This document shows, piece by piece, positions 9,075-18,091 of a DNA stretch of 64,000 nucleotides. Numbering within the stretch: position 1 is the stretch's first letter; each line of letters begins with the position of its first letter. The stretch is from Paractinoplanes polyasparticus (GTDB lineage: Bacteria; Actinomycetota; Actinomycetes; Mycobacteriales; Micromonosporaceae): assembly GCF_019710575.1 (NCBI RefSeq), contig NZ_JAHWFK010000057.1, positions 1-64,000 on the forward strand, in the 5' to 3' direction. The position numbers were made by a program, and so were the translations under genes. Under the pieces are notes generated by a model, which worked only from the letters and a program-made list of their open reading frames with translations, was not told the DNA's origin and did not search any database.

Positions 9075-9233
9075 GTGCGCACACTGCTCGTATGCCTGGC
9101 GGCTGCCGGACTGGCGACAGCCGTTGCCGGCGCGCTGATCCCGGTCGGATGGATGATTCTCGTCGGCGCCGCTGCGGTCATCGTGGCAGCAGGGATGGCC
9201 GCGCTGAACGCTCCGCTGTGGCGGCGGCGATGA
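9075..9233 (+). CDS. small membrane protein, 52 residues
   Basis: Starting at GTG 9075, after GAAGGGAGTCTCTC, the protein is nearly all hydrophobic: LLVCLAAAGLATAVAGALI, then VGWMILVGAAAVIVAAGMAAL, and a basic tail ending in WRRR. It should form two membrane helices in a hairpin. I do not recognise a family. It stands alone among decayed sequence. Confidence 0.5.
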   Translation: MRTLLVCLAAAGLATAVAGALIPVGWMILVGAAAVIVAAGMAALNAPLWRRR

Positions 9234-10043
9234 CGACCGCCTGTTTCCGTGCCTGCGGCAGTGGGCGTCGCTGTACTCGCCATCGTCGCGTGACCTCGGC
9301 GACGACATCTACCTCTACGTAGCACCGGAGGCGGCCGATCGTCTGTACGACAAGGCGCTCTGTACCCGCCGGAGCGAGGTGAGACGGGCGCTGTCGCCCT
9401 GGACGAGGCCACTGCTGACACCGCATATTGCCGGGGCATTCTCCGAGGGCTCAGGCGGAGATCGGGCACTGGATCTTGCCGGGGACTCCACACAGAGCCG
9501 GGAATCCGCACCTAGAAATGACAGCCAGCCCGGCAAGGGCCGGTAGATCAGATCTTCCAGGACCATTCCCCCAGCTAGCCCGGACCGGCGGCGCCGTCCA
9601 TGGCGATGCCGCAAGGACGAACAGAGGAGCCAGTCTGCCTTGAGGCCCGCACTGATAAGGGCGACGATCACGCCGATCTCTGAAGGTCGCACAACCGTGC
9701 CGTTACGGCGCGACCGAACGACAGTGCAGGTGCGGCTACTGACCATGCCGCCCGAGATCGCGTGGACGGCTGGCCCGCCGCGGCTTTGACCGTGCAACTC
9801 GAGCGGCTGAACGGCACTCTCGAAGGCCAGGACTTCGACAGCTACCAACGCTAACGCCTGTGTTCCGGCCCGGCTGGAGGGGTGAGGTGCTGGCCAGGCG
9901 GTGGAGCGGCTGATCCATGAGGCAGCCCTCGTCGCCTCGACCCGGTCATTGGTCGTACCGACGGCACAACCGGGCCGCCCCGATCGGCATGGCGGCGACC
10001 GACGTTGCCGGCGTGGATGGTCCGCCTTCGCGGCCGGATCACG
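9234..10043. other. gene-poor, probably decayed stretch
   Basis: About 800 bases without a gene I can support. A plus-strand frame around 9303-9420 reads DDIYLYVAPEAADRLYDKAL and RRALSPWTRPLLTPHIAGAF, which looks like former coding sequence but has no start, no family and soon ends. The remainder reads as low-quality Arg/Pro/Ser frames in all six phases. Confidence 0.35.
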
Positions 10044-10509
10044 TCAGGCCGGCGCGGCACACTTGTGAGACAAGTCAAGGACGGCTTGCTCTCGGTCGCG
10101 GAACACCGGAAAGGCGCGTTCGAGACCGGCGCCGGCCAAAGTGCGCCACACCTTCGCCGGAGGTGCCAGCAGGCACAGTCTGCGTCCTCGGCGGCCGGCC
10201 AGCCTGTCCGCTTCGATCAGCGCGCCGAGGGAGGCCGCGTCGATCATGCTCACATCAGCGAGGTCGATGAGGACATCGACGCCTCGCGTGACGCCCGACA
10301 AGACACAGTCCTCCAGTGCCAGCTGGAACTTCAGTTCGAGGGTAAGGAACCGGCCCCCGGGTTCGGTTGCACCGGAACGACCCGTTCCGTACGCCGGTGC
10401 CGCACCGACACCACAAGGAACTGCTCGAAGCGGTCACGACGCCGACGAAGATGACGATCGCGCCTGCCGATTTCACCAGGCGGACCATGAGGTCGACGGC
10501 GCGCGACAT
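10044..10509 (-). pseudogene. DUF1622-STAS chimera, frameshifted
   Basis: The 3' part (10044-10301) encodes a STAS domain: GVDVLIDLADVSMIDAASLGALIEADRL, including the Asp-hydrophobic-Ser-x-hydrophobic-Asp core of anti-anti-sigma factors with Ser at the phosphorylation site. The normal first beta strands are missing. Just upstream, three different frames read in order AVDLMVRLVKSAGAIVIFVG, then FEQFLVVSVRHR, then GGRFLTLELKFQLALED. Those are the order and motifs of DUF1622 membrane proteins. So a decayed DUF1622 gene seems to have been joined to a truncated STAS gene by deletion. A TTG at 10301 could still start a shortened STAS protein of 85 residues. Confidence 0.5.
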
Positions 10510-10724
10510 CCCCTGGCTGAACTTGATCCATGCCGATCCGCGTGCCCCGCCCGGCCCGGCCAAACCCATTCGCGGGGCACCCTCGGCGGCCTCAGCGGTG
10601 ACGAAGATGCCCACGCCGAGCTGAAACGCACGATCGGTCAGTCTCAAGTGGACCGCAAACCGCCAGCATTCTCGCCTGCACCTATCGCTCTCTCGTCGGG
10701 TGCAGGGGCAAGAATACGGCGGTA

Positions 10725-10994
10725 TCAAGCCCGGCTTCGGCCTTTGGCGCCCGCAACGATGGCCACGCCGGCAGCGGCGACACCGATCTGGAGGGCGAGT
10801 TCGATCCAGTCGATGCCCGGGGTCTCGGCGACTCCGATGGCGCTGGCGAGCAGAGTACCGATGAACGCTGCGACGACGCCGATGAGCAGGGTCAGCCAGA
10901 TCGGAATGTTCTGTTTACCGGGGACGACCAGGCGGCCCAGTGCGCCGATGATCAGGCCGATGATGATGGCGGAGATGATGCCGGAGATTTCCAC
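10725..10994 (-). CDS. GlsB/YeaQ/YmgE-type stress membrane protein (copy 1)
   Basis: The 89-residue protein has three hydrophobic helices: ISGIISAIIIGLIIGALGRLV, then the conserved turn VPGKQNIPIWLTLLIGVVAAFIGTLLA, and LALQIGVAAAGVAIVAG, ending in a basic tail. This is the GlsB/YeaQ/YmgE (transglycosylase-associated) family of envelope-stress proteins. I chose GTG at 10994 because AAGGAG lies 8 bases before it and the protein then starts where its paralogue at 14040-14318 does. The region 10995-11162 upstream is probably its promoter. Confidence 0.88.
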   Translation of the reverse strand: MEISGIISAIIIGLIIGALGRLVVPGKQNIPIWLTLLIGVVAAFIGTLLASAIGVAETPGIDWIELALQIGVAAAGVAIVAGAKGRSRA

Positions 10995-11162
10995 GTTGAC
11001 TACTCCTTGTATGCACGAATTTTGATGTATGCGACCGCTTTCCACTGGATTGGCTGGGCCAAACCTTGCAGGTCGACGATTGGATGTTCTGTCATTCGTT
11101 TGTCATATCTATACGGCTCTGCTCGCGTGTTGCTCGCATGCAAAGGTTGCACGTCGGCGGTG

Positions 11163-12131
11163 TCAGGCCGTGCTCGCTAGCGGCGGTGCGGCTGTGGGCT
11201 CGGCCACGTGGTGAACCCATCGGGCCACGTGATCGGCGACGTCGCCGCTGTTGGTCATCGGCAGCATGTGTCCTGCCCCAGGGAGGGTTTGCAGGTGGCT
11301 GTCGGGAAGTCGTGAGAGCAGGGTGAGTGCGGCGGGTTCGCTGACCTGCTTGTCGTGGTCGCCGTGCAATATCAGGGCGGGGACGTGAAGGTGTGGAGCG
11401 AGGCGGGATCCGTCGTCGCTGACGCTGGCCAGGGCGGTGCGGGCGAGCACATCGGGGTCGGTGGACAGGAACTCGCGGCACGCCTCGCGCACTGCCGGGG
11501 CGGGGTCGTCAGGGGTGAAGACTGTCCGCCGGGCTACCGCGCCGGTCAGGCGTTCGGCTGCTCGCAGCTGGATTGCTCCGCGTGCGGCCAGTTGCAGTGT
11601 CAGCAGCCACAGTCGGCGTACGGCGCTCCGCAGAAGTTTCGGCAGGCGGTGGCCGGGCAGGCCGGGCGCTGTGTGCCGCGAGCCCGCCGAGCCGGCGAAG
11701 ACGACCGCGCCGATGCGGTCCAGGCGCTGCTGGGCGCGGGCGAGAATGATCTGCCCGCCCAGACTGTGTCCGACCAGGACGGCCTGTTCGTCGTGGCGGA
11801 CGGTCGCGGCCAGGACGGCGTCGAGGTCGGCGGCCTGGGCCGGAACCTCGTAGTCGTTGGTTGGCGATGGTGCGCTGCGGCCGTGACCGCGAAGGTCGTA
11901 GGCGACCACCCGGTGCGCTGCGGCGAGCCGGTCGATCACCGGTTTCCAGGATCGGGTGGACAGGCCCAGGCCGTGCACCAACACGACCACGGGGGCGTTC
12001 GCGGGTCCCTTCGCGCTCACGAACAGCATGGTCCCGTCAGCGCCGATCACGTATCGCTCGTCCGTCGACGCCTCGGTGGTGGTGTGAGCGCGGGAAGAGC
12101 CGGACGGGCTCGTGCTAGGTGCTGTGGTCAT
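11163..12131 (-). CDS. alpha/beta hydrolase
   Basis: The 322-residue protein has the alpha/beta-hydrolase order: oxyanion motif VVLVHGLGLS near residues 49-58, VVAYDLRGHGRS, the nucleophile elbow VLVGHSLGG near 117-125 with Ser in the middle, an Asp in LILHGDHDKQV and the catalytic His in LPGAGHMLP near 295. This is the esterase/haloperoxidase-like branch; the substrate cannot be read. The N-terminal 25 residues are Ser/Thr-rich and have no signal peptide, so it is probably cytoplasmic. It is followed upstream by a CsbD gene on the same strand. Confidence 0.88.
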   Translation of the reverse strand: MTTAPSTSPSGSSRAHTTTEASTDERYVIGADGTMLFVSAKGPANAPVVVLVHGLGLSTRSWKPVIDRLAAAHRVVAYDLRGHGRSAPSPTNDYEVPAQAADLDAVLAATVRHDEQAVLVGHSLGGQIILARAQQRLDRIGAVVFAGSAGSRHTAPGLPGHRLPKLLRSAVRRLWLLTLQLAARGAIQLRAAERLTGAVARRTVFTPDDPAPAVREACREFLSTDPDVLARTALASVSDDGSRLAPHLHVPALILHGDHDKQVSEPAALTLLSRLPDSHLQTLPGAGHMLPMTNSGDVADHVARWVHHVAEPTAAPPLASTA

Positions 12132-12211
12132 GGTGTTCTCACTGTCTGTCGCTGCGGACGGAACCGGCCGGGGAGCCGCCGAACCTGCTGACGGCTCCCC
12201 GCATGGTGTGG

Positions 12212-12385
12212 TCAGGACTTGAAGGCGTCCTTGATGTTCTCGCCGGCCTGCTTGACGTTGGCGCCTGCCTGGTCGGTCTTGCCTTCGGCTTGCAGGTCCT
12301 TGTCGTCGGTGGCCTTGCCGGCGCCTTCCTTGACCTTGCCGGTTGCTTCTTCGGAGGCGTTCTTGATCTTGTCGTCGATACCCAT
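12212..12385 (-). CDS. CsbD-like stress protein, 57 residues
   Basis: The short protein begins MGIDDKIKNASEEATGKVKE and continues with GAGKATDDKDLQAEGKTDQA, the typical CsbD pattern of Gly-Lys and Gln-Ala-x-Gly-Lys repeats. It is small, charged and probably intrinsically helical. CsbD proteins are induced by general stress, with unknown biochemical role. AAGGAGA lies 6 bases before the ATG at 12385. It lies between the hydrolase and the CNNM-type protein on the same strand. Confidence 0.88.
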   Translation of the reverse strand: MGIDDKIKNASEEATGKVKEGAGKATDDKDLQAEGKTDQAGANVKQAGENIKDAFKS

Positions 12386-12475
12386 CGTGTTCTCCTTCTC
12401 TTCGGTGGATGCGTGCTTGGGGATGGTTGGTCGTGCGGCCGCTCTGCGCCCGTGTGGGTTGCGAGCCCCGTGGCC

Positions 12476-13792
12476 CTATGCTGACGCCGGCTGCACCACG
12501 GGGTTCTGTGCATCGTCGGCGGGATAATCCGTGTGGGGGCGGAGCCGGATCTTGGTGATGGCGTGGCCGGTGACCTCGACGACCTGCGCGGTGTGCGCGC
12601 CGAGGTCGACTTGCTCACCGGGGGTGGTGGGGATGTGGCCGAGGCGGGCCAGGACCAGCCCGGCGATGGTGGTGTAGTCGCCGTCGGGTTCCTCGTCGAG
12701 GTCGACGCCGATGTCGGGCAGGTCGTGCAGGGGGAACGCGCCGGTCAGCAGCATCGCACCGTCGGGCTCGTGCGCGACGGCTTGCACATCGCGGTCGGTC
12801 TCGTCGTAGATTTCACCGACGACCTCCTCGACGAGGTCCTCCATGGTGACGATGCCGTCCACGGCGCCGCGTTCGTCGACGACCAGGGCGAACTGCTGGT
12901 GCTGCTGGCGCATCTGCCGCAGCGCGTCGGAGACCTTCAGCGTTTCCGGTACGAACAGCGGCGGGTTGGTGTGCTCACCGACCGTGCCGTCGGCGTTGAC
13001 GAGGTCGCGTAGGTGCACGACGCCGACAACGTCGTCGAGGCCGACCGGTCCGGTCACCGGGGCGCGGGAATGCCCGGAGGCGATGAGTGTGCGTAGAGCG
13101 TCAGCGGTGGGCAGGGCGGCGCCAAGGTGGGTCACGTCGCGGCGCGGGACCAGGATCTCGCGCATGATCCGGTCGGCGATCTCAAAGGCGCCGCTGATGA
13201 TGGTGCGCTGCTCGGCGGAGAAGCCGCCCTGGGTGGCGACCATGTCGCGGATTTCCTCGGTGCTGACCTCTTCGCGGGCGGCGTGCGGGTCGCCGCCGGT
13301 GAGCCGCACGACCAGGTCGGTGGACTTACCGAGCAGCCACACCGCGGGCCGGGACACGGTGGCGAGCATGTTCAGCGGGCGGGCGACGAGCAGTGCCCAC
13401 CCTTCGGCTCGTTGCATGGCGATGCGTTTGGGTGCCAGCTCGCCCAGCACGAGGGTGATGTACGCCAGAACGATGGTGACCAGCACGACGGCGACGGGTT
13501 CGGCGGCGGAGCCGAGGAAGCTCAGCGGACCGATCAATGGTTCGGCCAGCGATACTGCCGCGGCGGCCGACGCCAGGAACCCGGCCAGGGTGATGCCGAT
13601 CTGGATGGTGGCGAGGTACCGGTTCGGGTCGCGGGCGAGTTTGGCCAGGACCTGCCCGCCGCGCGAGGCGCGTTCCAGGCGTTGCAGCTGGCTGTCGCGC
13701 AGGGTGACCAGGGCCATCTCGCTGCCGGCGAACGCGGCGTTGATCAGCACCAGGATCAGCACCAGCGCCAGTTGTAACCCGTAGCCGGACAT
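12476..13792 (-). CDS. CNNM/CorC-type hemolysin-family membrane protein
   Basis: The 438-residue protein has an N-terminal DUF21/CNNM membrane domain (about 1-190) with the signature INAAFAGSEMALVTLRDSQL and VLGELAPKRIAMQRAE, then a CBS pair (about 205-330; HSRAPVTG...VVGVVHLRDL and FALVVDERGAVDGIVTMEDLVEEVVGEI), and a C-terminal CorC_HlyC domain (IAGLVLARLGHIP). Family members are linked to Mg2+ or Co2+ transport. All domains are intact. Its start is close to a divergent-looking gap at 13793-13841 but the next gene upstream is on the same strand. Confidence 0.9.
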   Translation of the reverse strand: MSGYGLQLALVLILVLINAAFAGSEMALVTLRDSQLQRLERASRGGQVLAKLARDPNRYLATIQIGITLAGFLASAAAAVSLAEPLIGPLSFLGSAAEPVAVVLVTIVLAYITLVLGELAPKRIAMQRAEGWALLVARPLNMLATVSRPAVWLLGKSTDLVVRLTGGDPHAAREEVSTEEIRDMVATQGGFSAEQRTIISGAFEIADRIMREILVPRRDVTHLGAALPTADALRTLIASGHSRAPVTGPVGLDDVVGVVHLRDLVNADGTVGEHTNPPLFVPETLKVSDALRQMRQQHQQFALVVDERGAVDGIVTMEDLVEEVVGEIYDETDRDVQAVAHEPDGAMLLTGAFPLHDLPDIGVDLDEEPDGDYTTIAGLVLARLGHIPTTPGEQVDLGAHTAQVVEVTGHAITKIRLRPHTDYPADDAQNPVVQPASA

Positions 13793-13841
13793 GCAGACTC
13801 ACCTTTCGATTGAACGTTCACAGGCATGGCATGGCCAAGTG

Positions 13842-14000
13842 CTACTGCATAGCGCGGCGGGCGTGCACCACACCGAGGACGGCAGCCGCGACGAGCGCGA
13901 CCAGTCCGATGATCAGCAGCCATTGGACGGCTTCGATGATGATGCCGAGCAGGATGAGCACGAGGGCGACGACGCCGACGGCGATCAGCAGTGCGCGCAT
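13842..14000 (-). CDS. small hydrophobic membrane protein, 52 residues
   Basis: The protein starts at ATG 14000 and reads RALLIAVGVVALVLILLGII, then a short EAVQW turn, then LLIIGLVALVAAAVLGVV and a basic HARRAMQ tail. It forms two membrane helices with the positive end inside. Such proteins often sit beside GlsB-type genes, as here with the next gene at 14040. I know no function for it. A GTGCCACCC stretch upstream, GGTGGCACC read on the minus strand's complement, leaves the ribosome-binding site GGGTGGCACCTCC only moderately clear. Confidence 0.7.
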   Translation of the reverse strand: MRALLIAVGVVALVLILLGIIIEAVQWLLIIGLVALVAAAVLGVVHARRAMQ

Positions 14001-14039
14001 GGGTGGCACCTCCACAGTGCGGTGGGACAGGGGGTGGGC

Positions 14040-14318
14040 TCAGCGCACCCCGGGCGTGCGGCGGCGTCCGGCGGTGCCGGCGACGACTGCCACTCCCAGA
14101 GCGGCCAAGCCGATCTGGATCAGCAGGGTGAGCAGGCTGAACCCGGAGGTGTCGATGCCGGCGGCGCGGGCGAGGATGGTGCCCAGCAGGGCTGCCACCA
14201 CACCGATGGCCATGGTCAGCCAGACCGGGATGTTCTGCTTACCCGGAACGACCAAGCGCCCCAACGCGCCGACGAGCAATCCGACGATCAGCGCGGTGAT
14301 GATTCCCGAAACAGTCAT
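14040..14318 (-). CDS. GlsB/YeaQ/YmgE-type stress membrane protein (copy 2)
   Basis: The 92-residue protein is a paralogue of the 10725-10994 gene, sharing SGIITALIVGLLVGALGRLV and VPGKQNIPVWLTMAIGVVAA almost residue for residue. It has three hydrophobic helices and a basic RRRTPGVR end. The two copies 3 kb apart flank a set of envelope-related genes. ATG at 14318 is preceded by AAGGAAAG. Function as above: an envelope-stress protein whose biochemical role is not known. Confidence 0.9.
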   Translation of the reverse strand: MTVSGIITALIVGLLVGALGRLVVPGKQNIPVWLTMAIGVVAALLGTILARAAGIDTSGFSLLTLLIQIGLAALGVAVVAGTAGRRRTPGVR

Positions 14319-14363
14319 GGTCTACCTTTCCTTAGTCGTTTCTTCAGGCCGGTGCGTCTTCCT

Positions 14364-14693
14364 CTATCGGGCCTGCACCTCAACCGTCAGGACGTCGTCC
14401 ACGCGGGTGAGGTGCAGGACGCGACGCACCAGCGGACAGGCCGATCGCAGCAGCAACTGCCCGCCGCCCTGGCAGGCCCGGCGATGCGTGGCCAGCAGCA
14501 GGTTGACGCCCACCGCGTCGAGGAACGGGCAGCCGGCCAGGTCCACGACCAGCCGTGTCGGGCGTAACCTCACCGCAGAGTCGAGTACGGCGCCGATCTC
14601 GCCCACGGATGCCAGGTCAAGGTCCTGCTCGATCCGGACGTGCACCACTGGGATCACCCCGCCGCCGGCCGCCGATATCACCGCTGTCGGCAT
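14364..14693 (-). CDS. STAS-domain anti-anti-sigma-like protein
   Basis: The 109-residue protein is a stand-alone STAS domain: VHVRIEQDLDLASVGEIGAVLDSA, then RLVVDLAGCPFLDAVGVNLLL and VRRVLHLTRVDDVL. In SpoIIAA/RsbV proteins the segment at CPFLDAVGV reads D-S-S/T-G-hydrophobic. Here the phosphorylated Ser is replaced by Ala, with D-A-V-G. It may therefore act without phosphorylation control, or be regulated differently. It lies between GlsB copy 2 and the divergent response regulator. Confidence 0.8.
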   Translation of the reverse strand: MPTAVISAAGGGVIPVVHVRIEQDLDLASVGEIGAVLDSAVRLRPTRLVVDLAGCPFLDAVGVNLLLATHRRACQGGGQLLLRSACPLVRRVLHLTRVDDVLTVEVQAR

Positions 14694-14836
14694 CTCGCCA
14701 CCTCCCGTCTCGCTTGCTACGAGGCTGCTCGGGCGGTGTGGCGGTCTCTGCCCGCACTTGTGTCAGTTCCGTGTCGACCTCGGTTAAGGCCATATGCCGG
14801 CGAGTGTTTCGACGCGGAGCGGGCAATGATGCGTGC

Positions 14837-15514
14837 ATGAGCGCAGTGCTGGTGATCGAGGACGACGACGGGATCCGTGTGTCATTGATGCTGGCATTGG
14901 AAGACGAGGGATACACGGTGCGGGGGGCGGGCACCGGTGAGGACGGGTTGCACGCCCAGCGTTCTCAGCCGGCCGACACGGTTCTGGTCGACCTGATGCT
15001 GCCTGGGGTGGACGGGTTCGAGGTGATCCGGCAGCTGCGCCGTGACGACGACGTGCCGATTGTCGTGGTCAGCGCCCGCGACGACACCCATGACATCGTG
15101 GCCGCGCTGGAAGCCGGCGCCGACGACTACGTCACCAAGCCCGTCGCAGTAAAGGAATTGTCGGCGCGGCTGCGGGCCCTGCGCCGGCGCTCGCGTACCA
15201 CGCTGGCCGAGCCGATCCCGGCCCTGCTGTTCGGCGACCTGGAGATCGTCCCGGAGGCGGGCGAAGTCCGGTTGGGCGGCAACGCGGTCGCATTAACCCG
15301 CACCGAGTTCCGGCTGTTGTGTGAGCTGGCCGAGCACCCGGGCCGGGTGCTGTCCCGCCAGCAGCTGCTGCAGCAGGTATGGGAGTACGACTTCGGCGAC
15401 GAACGCATCGTCGATGTGCACGTCGGCCGGCTCCGCCACAAGATCGAACCCGATCCGCGCAACCCCCGGCATCTGGTCACTGTCCGTGGCCTCGGCTACA
15501 AAATGCAACGATGA
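14837..15514 (+). CDS. OmpR/PhoB-family response regulator
   Basis: The 225-residue protein has a receiver domain with acidic pocket EDDD (8-11), phospho-acceptor D52 in VDLMLPGVDG, and K101 in TKPV. A winged-helix effector domain follows, with LTRTEFRLLCELAEHPGRVLSR, QVWEYDFGDERIVDVHVGRLR and the final VRGLGYKM. It starts an operon with a kinase and a GerMN-type lipoprotein, the same order as mtrA-mtrB-lpqB, although here it may be a paralogous set. I chose ATG at 14837 because the receiver begins right after it. The stop overlaps the kinase start (ATGA). Confidence 0.9.
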   Translation: MSAVLVIEDDDGIRVSLMLALEDEGYTVRGAGTGEDGLHAQRSQPADTVLVDLMLPGVDGFEVIRQLRRDDDVPIVVVSARDDTHDIVAALEAGADDYVTKPVAVKELSARLRALRRRSRTTLAEPIPALLFGDLEIVPEAGEVRLGGNAVALTRTEFRLLCELAEHPGRVLSRQQLLQQVWEYDFGDERIVDVHVGRLRHKIEPDPRNPRHLVTVRGLGYKMQR

Positions 15515-16863
15515 AACGGGCTGGTCTGCGCACCCGGGTGACCGCCGGCTTCGCCGCCGGTGCGCTGGCACTGTCGGCGGCGATGGCGCTGGTGTCCTAC
15601 CAGCTGACCCGCGACATGCTCATCGAGCAACGCGAACGCACCCTCGCCCGGGCCGCCACCTCGGACGCCGCCGTCGTCCGCACCGGCCTCGACAGCGACC
15701 AACCCGACATCGCGCAAGCACTGCGCGCCCTCGACACCGGCGAGAATCGGCAGGCGGTACTGCACAGCGGCGGCACCTGGTACGCCGTCGAAGCCGGCGT
15801 CGACGTCGAGACCGCCATCCCGCAAACCCTGCAGGACTTCAGCCAGCCCGGCCGCGCCGGGATGCAAAGAATCCACACCGACGGCCGACCCGCCCTGGTA
15901 GTCGCGGTACCACTGTCGGCGTCGACCACGTTCTACGAGATCGGCTCCCTCACCGAACTCGAATCCACCCTGTACCTGCTCGCTCTCAGCCTCACCGTCG
16001 CAGCGATCATGACCGCAGCGGCCGGGGCGGCGCTGGGCTGGTACACGACCCGCCACGCCCTGCAACCGCTCGCGGCGGTCGCCGCCGCCGCCGAATCCAT
16101 CACCGCCGGCGGCTACGGCACCCGCCTCGACCCCACCACTGAACCTGACCTCGAACGGCTCACCGCCTCGTTCAACCACATGGTCGACGAAATGTCGCAA
16201 CGCCTGCAACACGACCGGCGCTTCGCCGCCGACGTCAGTCACGAACTGCGTTCTCCCCTGCAGACCCTGTCCGCGGCCACCAGCGTCCTGACCCGCCGCC
16301 GCGAACACCTCGACACGCGCACCGCGACCGCCGCCGACCTCGTCGCCACCCAGGTCACCCGCTTCCAGGCCCTCGTCACCGATCTGCTCGAACTTGCCCG
16401 AAGTGACCAGCCCGCCGAACGCGCCCCGACCGACATCGCCGCCCTGGCCCGCCAGGCCTGCCGTACCCGTGACCTGCCCGACAGCCTCGTCACCGTCGAC
16501 GCCGGCGTCGACACCACCTGGCACATCGACCGGCGACGCATCACCCAACTGCTCGGCAACCTGATCGACAACGCCGTCCGGTACGCCGGCGCACCCACCG
16601 CCGTACGCGTCAGCGCCACCGCCACCACGTGCTACCTGGACGTCGACGACCGAGGCCCTGGCATCACCGACGACGAAAAGCAGGTCATCTTCGGCCGGTT
16701 CGTCCGCGGACGCAGCGCCGCACGGGCTACCACCGACGGCACCGGCCTCGGGCTGGCCCTTGTCACCCAACACGCCCACGCCCATGGCGGGCGCGTCTTC
16801 GTGCACGACCGACCCGGCGGCGGCACCCGGTTTCGCGTCGAACTCCCCCGGTGCACCCCATGA
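15511..16863 (+). CDS. two-component sensor histidine kinase
   Basis: The 450-residue protein has a first membrane helix (VTAGFAAGALALSAAMALVSY), an extracytoplasmic loop of about 120 residues, a second helix (LLALSLTVAAIMTAAAGAALG), a HAMP domain, and a dimerisation domain with the phospho-acceptor H244 in FAADVSHELRSPL. The ATPase domain has N-box QLLGNLIDNAVRYA, G1 DVDDRGPGITDDE and G2 GTGLGLALV. It is the partner of the response regulator, with start and stop codons overlapping on both sides. Confidence 0.92.
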   Translation: MKRAGLRTRVTAGFAAGALALSAAMALVSYQLTRDMLIEQRERTLARAATSDAAVVRTGLDSDQPDIAQALRALDTGENRQAVLHSGGTWYAVEAGVDVETAIPQTLQDFSQPGRAGMQRIHTDGRPALVVAVPLSASTTFYEIGSLTELESTLYLLALSLTVAAIMTAAAGAALGWYTTRHALQPLAAVAAAAESITAGGYGTRLDPTTEPDLERLTASFNHMVDEMSQRLQHDRRFAADVSHELRSPLQTLSAATSVLTRRREHLDTRTATAADLVATQVTRFQALVTDLLELARSDQPAERAPTDIAALARQACRTRDLPDSLVTVDAGVDTTWHIDRRRITQLLGNLIDNAVRYAGAPTAVRVSATATTCYLDVDDRGPGITDDEKQVIFGRFVRGRSAARATTDGTGLGLALVTQHAHAHGGRVFVHDRPGGGTRFRVELPRCTP

Positions 16864-17426
16864 ACCGCCGCCTCGCCGCGCTGACCACCACCATCGCCCT
16901 GCTGCTGGCAGCCTGCGGTCTACCCGCAGAACAGACACCGCGCGAGCTACCTCCATCGCGGGGGCTGTCCGACCCCATAGAACCGGCCGAACCCCCGCGG
17001 CCTGAAGGCACCGTCGCACAGCCCGTCTACTTCGTACGCAATGACAAACTCGTCGCCGTGATCCGCCGAACCCGCACACCCACGACCGTCGACGACCTGC
17101 GTCAGGCCCTGCAGGCCGGCCCAACCGAAGCTGAAGAAGACACCGATATCAGCAGCGCCCTGACCGGCTCGATCACCATTACCGGCATCCGTATCACCGA
17201 CACCACCGCCACCGTCGAGGTGATCGACAGCCTCACCGACACCAACCGCACCGACGAGATCCTCGCCTTCGGCCAGATCGTCTGCACCCTCACCAGCCAG
17301 CCCGACATCACCGACGTCACATTCCTGCGCAACGGCCAACCACTCGACATCCCCAGCGGAGACGGATCGCTGTCCGAACAACCAGCCACGGCCGAGGACT
17401 ACAAGACCCTCATCGCACCGGCATAG
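16860..17426 (+). CDS. GerMN-type lipoprotein (LpqB N-terminal-like)
   Basis: The 188-residue protein begins with a lipoprotein signal MNRRLAALTTTIALLLAACG, with the lipobox LLAAC giving a lipidated Cys. After a Pro-rich linker the domain PVYFVRNDKLVAVIRRT, TTVDDLRQALQAGPTEAEE, TVEVIDSLTDTNRTDEILAFGQIVCTLTS and VTFLRNGQPLDIP matches GerMN (sporulation/germination) domains, as found in LpqB. It is much shorter than LpqB and lacks the C-terminal beta-propeller. It is translationally coupled to the sensor kinase, suggesting it modulates the kinase outside the membrane. Confidence 0.85.
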   Translation: MNRRLAALTTTIALLLAACGLPAEQTPRELPPSRGLSDPIEPAEPPRPEGTVAQPVYFVRNDKLVAVIRRTRTPTTVDDLRQALQAGPTEAEEDTDISSALTGSITITGIRITDTTATVEVIDSLTDTNRTDEILAFGQIVCTLTSQPDITDVTFLRNGQPLDIPSGDGSLSEQPATAEDYKTLIAPA

Positions 17427-18091
17427 ACCATGACGCACACCCTCGGCAGTGTGAAACGGAGGGCGTCCGGATCACGACAGGCAAGGACACGTCTCTTTGA
17501 CGGCCAGTTGCTCGGCCTGCGGACCGCGCAAACCGCCAGATGCGCCGATATCCACGCCACCGCGACCGGCTATCTCCCACCCAGCAACATCATCGATCAC
17601 CCTGCGAGAAAGCCTTGGCAAGCCACGGGGTCTGAGTCGAAGAACTCCTGACCCGGATAACAACCACCTGCGCGAACGAGTCCGCCGCGCACCCGGAAGC
17701 CGATATCCATTGACCCCCACACAAGATTGGATCGAGCATGACTATGGCCAGCGGCACCGCCGCGGTCATCATCGGAGCCGAACGGATCCGGCGGTCCGGG
17801 GCCAAGGTCGAGTACATGGTGTGCGCCGGAGCGCGCCATCAGCGTGGGCGAGCTGTTCGGACGCGGCTCGCCGGACTTCGACTTCGACGGCGCGTGGCGG
17901 GCTGTGCAGCCGAAGGACGCACTGACACTGATCTACACCGTGGGGCCGGCGCTACAACGGGCCTTCGCGTACCTCGTCTTCGCCGTCGCCGCATTCGTCG
18001 TCGTTCAGGCGATCACCAACCCGTTGTGTGCGTGCCGCTGGACTGCCGGACGGACACAACACCATCCTGTGAGCGGGAGAAGGTGCCGGAC
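17427..18091. other. mostly non-coding, with one membrane-protein-like scrap
   Basis: Between 17844 and about 18070 a plus-strand frame reads ELFGRGSPDFDFDGAWRAVQ, PKDALTLIYTVGPALQRAFAYLVFAVAAFVVVQAITNP in two pieces, giving a soluble start and one membrane helix. It opens with a GTG in GELFGRG but has no clear ribosome-binding site and its end overlaps the 3' end of the opposite gene, so I do not call it a gene. The first 400 bases show nothing I can name. Confidence 0.3.
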
